Shown here: positions 60,454 through 64,000 of the stretch, in pieces
Position numbering within the stretch: position 1 is the first letter of the stretch
Layout of the letters: the number at the start of each line of letters is the position of its first letter
Source: Nocardiopsis sp. TSRI0078
Lineage (GTDB): Bacteria; Actinomycetota; Actinomycetes; Streptosporangiales; Streptosporangiaceae
Direction of reading: 5' to 3'
Length of the DNA stretch: 64,000 bases
Assembly (NCBI RefSeq): GCF_001905145.1
Contig: NZ_LWLB01000012.1
Span: 535,628 to 599,627, forward strand
The notes under the pieces: model-generated
The model's input: only the letters and a program-made list of their open reading frames with translations
What the model was told of the DNA's origin: nothing
Databases searched by the model: none
Program-made: the position numbers and the translations under genes

Positions 60454-60774
60454 GTACACCAATCCTAGGCCCAGGCGGATCGGTGCCGAAGAGGCGCCGA
60501 AGGCCCGCGCCCGGTCGGCCTCCCGCGTGCGGCGGGACGCCGTGGCGGACTTTCCGGGGAAGGCGCCGGGGCGCCCGCCCGGGGAGGGCGGCGGGAGCGC
60601 CGAACCCACGCCGGAGACCATCGGACCGCAGGTCGCAGGCCGTCCCCGGTGAGGCGTCACGGACACGCATCCCGGGTAGGACCAGCGGGGCACACCCGTT
60701 CCACCGCCCCTTCCCGGGCGGAGCCGGCGGACAGTGCGGTCGGCGCCCTGTCCCTGAACCGGAGGTCGCCAGAG

Positions 60775-62493
60775 ATGTCGAGAGAGAAGGCCGCCGCGGG
60801 TGCGGCGGAGTTCCGCGCCGCACGGGACCTGCTCCTGAGGCACCGCGAGGACCAGGAGAGGGCGCACCGGGAGTTCACCTGGCCCCGGCCGGAACGGTTC
60901 AACTGGGCACTGGACTACTTCGACGAGGTGGCCGAGCAGCGTCCGGACCGGACCGCGCTGTGGATCGTGGAGGAGGACGGGAGCCAGGCCAAGTACACCT
61001 ACCGGCAGATGTCGGAGCGCTCCAGCCAGGTGGCGAACTGGCTGAGCAACCAGGGCGTGCACGCGGGTGACCGGATCATGCTGATGCTCGGCAACCAGGT
61101 GGAACTGTGGGAGACCCTGCTCGCCGCGATCAAGCTCGGCGCCGTGGTCGCCCCGACCGCCACCGCCCTGTCCGAGAACGACCTGCTGGACCGGCTGGAG
61201 CGCGGCTACATCGCGCACGTGGTCTGCGCGGCGGCCGAGACGGAGAAGTTCGCGTCACTGCGGGGGCACTGGACGCGGATCTGCGTGGGCTACATGGAGG
61301 GGTGGCTGAGCTACGCCGACTCCGAGCACGCCGGGCTGGAGTTCCACCCGCCCCACCCCGCGCACCCCGACGACCCCCTGCTGCAGTACTTCACCTCCGG
61401 AACGGCCTCCTGGCCGAAGCTGGTCACCCACACCCAGCGCTCGTACCCGGTGGGGCACCTGTCGACCATGTACTGGCTTGGCGTGCAGCCGGGCGACATC
61501 CACCTGAACGTGTCCGCGCCCGGCTGGGCCAAGCACGCCTACAGCAGCGTGTTCGCGCCGTGGAACGCAGAGGCGACGGTGCTGGTGGTCAACCAGGAGC
61601 GGTTCGACGCCGAACGGCTGATGGACGAGGTGGTGCGCTGCGGGGTGGACGTCCTGTGCGCGCCGCCCACGGTGTGGCGGATGCTCCTGCGGACCGACCC
61701 GGCCTCGTGGGACGTGGGGCTGCGCGAGGCGGTGGCCTCCGGCGAGCCGCTCAACGCCGACGTGGTGGAGTGGGTCCGCGAGGCGTGGGGGGTGACTGTG
61801 CGCGACGGGTTCGGACAGACCGAGACGACCATGCTGCTCGGCAACGGCCCCGGCCAGGAGGTGGTGCCCGGGTCGATGGGGCGGGAACTGCCCGGGTACG
61901 ACGTACTCCTGACGGATCCGGTCACCGACGAGCCGTCCGGCACCGGGCAGGTCTGCGTGGACCTGACCGAGGTGCCCGTGGGGCTGATGAAGGGCTACGT
62001 CGACGACTCCGACCTCACCCGGTCGGTAACCCGCGGCGGCCTCTACCGAACCGGTGACATCGCCAGTCGGGATTCGAACGGCTACATTACCTATATCGGC
62101 CGATCCGACGATGTGTTCAAGGCCTCAGATTACCGGATCTCACCATTTGAGCTCGAAAGCGTTCTGGTCGAGCACGAATACGTGGCGGAGGCCGCCGTCG
62201 TCCCCTCGCCCGACCCGCTGCGGCGCGCGGTGGCCAAGGCGTACGTGGCCCCGGTCGAGGGGGTGGCGCCCGACGCCGAGACCGCTCGGGCGATCCTGGC
62301 GCACGCGCGCGAGCGCCTGTCGCCGTACAAGAGGGTGCGCCGTCTGGAGTTCGCCGAGCTGCCCAAGACCGTCTCCGGTAAGATTCGTCGGGTGCAGCTG
62401 CGCCGGACCGAGGCCGAGCGCGGCACGGTCACCGACGGCACGCGCAACCCGCACGAGTACTGGGAGGAGGACCTCCCGGGACTGGGGGACTGA
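60775..62493 (+). CDS. AMP-binding acyl-CoA synthetase (acetyl-CoA synthetase-like)
   Basis: A 572-residue ANL-superfamily ligase that activates a carboxylic acid with ATP and loads CoA. The phosphate loop reads YFTSGTASWPKLVTHT; the adenine motif is RDGFGQTETTMLLGN; LYRTGDIASRDSNGYITYIG holds the Asp and hinge; and LPKTVSGKIRRVQLR has the catalytic Lys. The family is medium-chain or aromatic acyl-CoA synthetases rather than strict acetyl. ATG at 60775 has GGAGG nine bases upstream. A short stretch near 62050-62160 is noticeably lower in GC than the rest. Confidence 0.88.
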   Translation: MSREKAAAGAAEFRAARDLLLRHREDQERAHREFTWPRPERFNWALDYFDEVAEQRPDRTALWIVEEDGSQAKYTYRQMSERSSQVANWLSNQGVHAGDRIMLMLGNQVELWETLLAAIKLGAVVAPTATALSENDLLDRLERGYIAHVVCAAAETEKFASLRGHWTRICVGYMEGWLSYADSEHAGLEFHPPHPAHPDDPLLQYFTSGTASWPKLVTHTQRSYPVGHLSTMYWLGVQPGDIHLNVSAPGWAKHAYSSVFAPWNAEATVLVVNQERFDAERLMDEVVRCGVDVLCAPPTVWRMLLRTDPASWDVGLREAVASGEPLNADVVEWVREAWGVTVRDGFGQTETTMLLGNGPGQEVVPGSMGRELPGYDVLLTDPVTDEPSGTGQVCVDLTEVPVGLMKGYVDDSDLTRSVTRGGLYRTGDIASRDSNGYITYIGRSDDVFKASDYRISPFELESVLVEHEYVAEAAVVPSPDPLRRAVAKAYVAPVEGVAPDAETARAILAHARERLSPYKRVRRLEFAELPKTVSGKIRRVQLRRTEAERGTVTDGTRNPHEYWEEDLPGLGD

Positions 62494-62553
62494 CCGGTCC
62501 GAGGACGGACTCCCGTCTCCCGGACGGAAATTGCCATGGCCCCCACAGAAATT

Positions 62554-62578
62554 CGTCTCACGAAATGAGACGCTTTTT
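62554..62578 (+). terminator. intrinsic terminator with T-run
   Basis: CGTCTCA pairs with TGAGACG around CGAAA and is followed by CTTTTT. This is the only classical rho-independent terminator I found in the window. It lies 60 bp after the acyl-CoA synthetase stop and 157 bp before the DAHP synthase start. Confidence 0.8.
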
Positions 62579-62734
62579 CGGCCGCGGAACCGGTGTGGTC
62601 CTTCCCATCATGCGGCCCGTGCCGAAATAGCCGGTGCGGCCGCGTCGCCCGTGTCCGGCCGCGCTACTGTTTTCACGGTGACAGCTTTCGTGGCGACAGC
62701 GAAATAAGGACAGACGGGACCCAAGGGGAACACC

Positions 62735-63796
62735 ATGCCGAGCACGAACGACACACGGGTGGCCAGTTACAAGCCGCTCATCGCCCCCGGGGACCTGCTG
62801 GCCGAGCTCCCGCTGGGTCCCGAGCGCAGCTCCCTGGTGGAGGACTCGCGCGCCGAGGTCAAGCGGGTACTGGACGGCGACGACGACCGGCTGCTGGTCG
62901 TCGTGGGCCCCTGCTCGGTGCACGATCCCGAATCCGCCATGGACTACGCCCACCGCCTGGCCGAGCTGGTGCCCTCCCTGCGCGACGAGCTGTGCGTGGT
63001 GATGCGCGTGTACTTCGAGAAGCCGCGCACCACCGTGGGGTGGAAGGGCCTGATCAACGACCCCGGCCTGGACGACACCTACGACGTGCACCGCGGCCTG
63101 CGCACCGCGCGCAAGCTCCTGCTGGACATCAACTCGCTGGGGCTTCCCGCCGGGACCGAGTTCCTCGACCCCATCACCCCCCAGTACATCGCCGACGTCG
63201 TCTCCTGGGGCGCCATCGGGGCGCGCACCACGGAGAGCCAGGTGCACCGCCAGCTGAGCAGCGGCCTGAGCACGCCCGTGGGCTTCAAGAACGGCACGGA
63301 CGGCGACGTGCAGGTGGCCGTGGACGCCGTCGGCGCCGCCGCCGCCTCCCACACCTTCTTCGGGGTCGACCCCGCCGGGGCCGGCTCCGTGGTCGTGACC
63401 GAGGGCAACCCGGACTGCCACGTCATCCTGCGCGGCGGCCGCAGCGGCCCCAACTTCGGCGCCGAGCCGGTCAACGCGGCCCTGGACGTCATCGAGGGCT
63501 CCGGGCTGCCCCGCCGCCTGATGATCGACGCCAGCCACGCCAACAGCGGCAAGGACCACACCCGCCAGCCCGGTGTGGCCTCCGCGATCGCCGCCCAGGT
63601 CGCCGAGGGCCAGAAGGGCATCATCGGCGTCATGCTGGAGAGCTTCATCGTCGAGGGCGCCCAGAAGCTGGGCGACCCGGCCGACCTGACCTACGGCCAG
63701 TCGATCACCGACAAGTGCATGGGCTGGGAGACCACCGGCGAGGTGCTCTCCCAGCTGGCCGAGGCGGTGCGCCAGCGCCGCAAGAACGCGGGCTGA
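62735..63796 (+). CDS. aroG: class I DAHP synthase
   Basis: 3-Deoxy-D-arabino-heptulosonate 7-phosphate synthase, first step of the shikimate pathway, joining PEP and erythrose 4-phosphate. The 353 residues match the E. coli AroF/G/H type: VVVGPCSVHDPESAMDYA, YFEKPRTTVGWKGLINDP, PVGFKNGTDGDVQVA, ILRGGRSGPNF, DASHANSGKDHTRQP and QKGIIGVMLESF. Actinomycetes generally use the unrelated class II enzyme for housekeeping, so this one is either a second isoenzyme or devoted to secondary metabolism. No other aromatic gene is adjacent. ATG at 62735 has AAGGGG upstream. Confidence 0.92.
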   Translation: MPSTNDTRVASYKPLIAPGDLLAELPLGPERSSLVEDSRAEVKRVLDGDDDRLLVVVGPCSVHDPESAMDYAHRLAELVPSLRDELCVVMRVYFEKPRTTVGWKGLINDPGLDDTYDVHRGLRTARKLLLDINSLGLPAGTEFLDPITPQYIADVVSWGAIGARTTESQVHRQLSSGLSTPVGFKNGTDGDVQVAVDAVGAAAASHTFFGVDPAGAGSVVVTEGNPDCHVILRGGRSGPNFGAEPVNAALDVIEGSGLPRRLMIDASHANSGKDHTRQPGVASAIAAQVAEGQKGIIGVMLESFIVEGAQKLGDPADLTYGQSITDKCMGWETTGEVLSQLAEAVRQRRKNAG

Positions 63797-63905
63797 GACG
63801 GGTCCGGGGCGTCCGCGGCGGGGAGCGCGCCCGCCCGGGCGCCCGGAGCCGGTCCGAGGCCGGCCGGGGGCACGGCCTCCCGGCGGCGGCCCGCCGGTCG
63901 CCGGA

Positions 63906-64000
63906 TCACTTCCCGGCGGCCTCCGGGGGCAGGGCCTCCAGCTCCACGAGCATCTCCCGGGCCAGCGGCTCCCGCAGCCCGGCGTCCCCGTCCTCCTCCA
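63906..64000 (-). CDS. C-terminal end of a gene entering from the right (partial)
   Basis: The last 30 codons before a TGA at 63908-63906 read EEDGDAGLREPLAREMLVEL then EALPPEAAGK. The strong third-position GC and uninterrupted frame to the window edge suggest a real gene, but too little is present to name it. It converges with the DAHP synthase gene. Confidence 0.45.
   Translation of the reverse strand, partial: EEDGDAGLREPLAREMLVELEALPPEAAGK

Noticed and set aside
62536..62568. Ten-codon leader ORF ending inside the terminator stem before the DAHP synthase gene, as in attenuation
   Set aside because: It contains no Trp, Phe or Tyr codons and the hairpin with T-run is explained as the terminator of the upstream acyl-CoA synthetase gene. 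No alternative antiterminator pairing was seen.

Overview
The window looks like the chromosome of a high-GC filamentous actinomycete. Nocardiopsis or a close relative in the Streptosporangiales fits best. The base composition is strongly GC-rich, start codons are often GTG, and families typical of such genomes are present: DUF1707, DUF4429, DUF5753/DUF397, DUF6114/DUF6230, DUF4873, MsiK-type sugar transporters without their own ATPase, and actinobacterial type I-E CRISPR repeats. The genus is inferred from this; no marker gene is present.

Layout. 1-6.9 kb: murR/murQ (recovery of N-acetylmuramic acid 6-phosphate), a DUF885 metallohydrolase, a YdcF/SanA-like membrane protein and an unassigned helical protein. 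6.9-9.9 kb: a small mobile island with a decayed IS5-type copy, a membrane-anchored Mrr-like nuclease, an IS30 scrap and an intact-looking IS5-type element sitting exactly in the CTAG stop codon of a second YdcF-like gene. 10.7-14 kb: a DUF1707 protein, a long divergent spacer with a near-perfect hairpin, and a UvrD-type helicase with a RelE-like N-terminus. 14-24.5 kb: a DUF6230/DUF6114 pair and an oxidative gene cluster (ChoD-like GMC oxidoreductase, MerR regulator, SDR, AurF-like diiron oxygenase, Baeyer-Villiger-type monooxygenase, DUF4873, alpha/beta hydrolase). The two promoter regions of that cluster share a 25-bp motif, and the operon contains four tandem hairpins with different stems but the same loop. 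24.5-26.8 kb: small redox enzymes and a MerR regulator. 26.8-30.5 kb: a decayed Rhs/YD-repeat locus with an orphan C-terminal tip and a possible immunity gene. 31-34.5 kb: a two-repeat CRISPR relic, an amidohydrolase/Atu4866 pair with an XRE regulator, and an orphan four-repeat type I-E CRISPR array.

34.6-38 kb: a WhiJ-like signalling cassette (RsbW-like ATPase, XRE-DUF5753, DUF397) and an AbrB/RelE-like toxin-antitoxin pair bracketed by an 86-bp direct repeat. 38-44.4 kb: a four-carbon acid sugar kinase, a Gfo/Idh/MocA oxidoreductase and a CUT1 sugar importer. 44.6-50 kb: fructosamine kinase and LMW tyrosine phosphatase, then a three-gene signalling module (receiver protein, CHASE3 histidine kinase, receiver-PP2C phosphatase). 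50.3-56 kb: heme oxygenase with TetR, exonuclease, asparaginase, and a ferredoxin reductase with a 3Fe-4S ferredoxin. 56-64 kb: DUF4173-like membrane protein, proline iminopeptidase, DUF4429 protein, acyl-CoA synthetase and a class I DAHP synthase.

The best candidates for something undescribed are the oxidative cluster at 14-24.5 kb, with its shared operator and hairpin array, and the CRISPR/Rhs/toxin-antitoxin accessory stretch at 26.8-38 kb. All function calls rest on reading motifs by eye; no database search was run.
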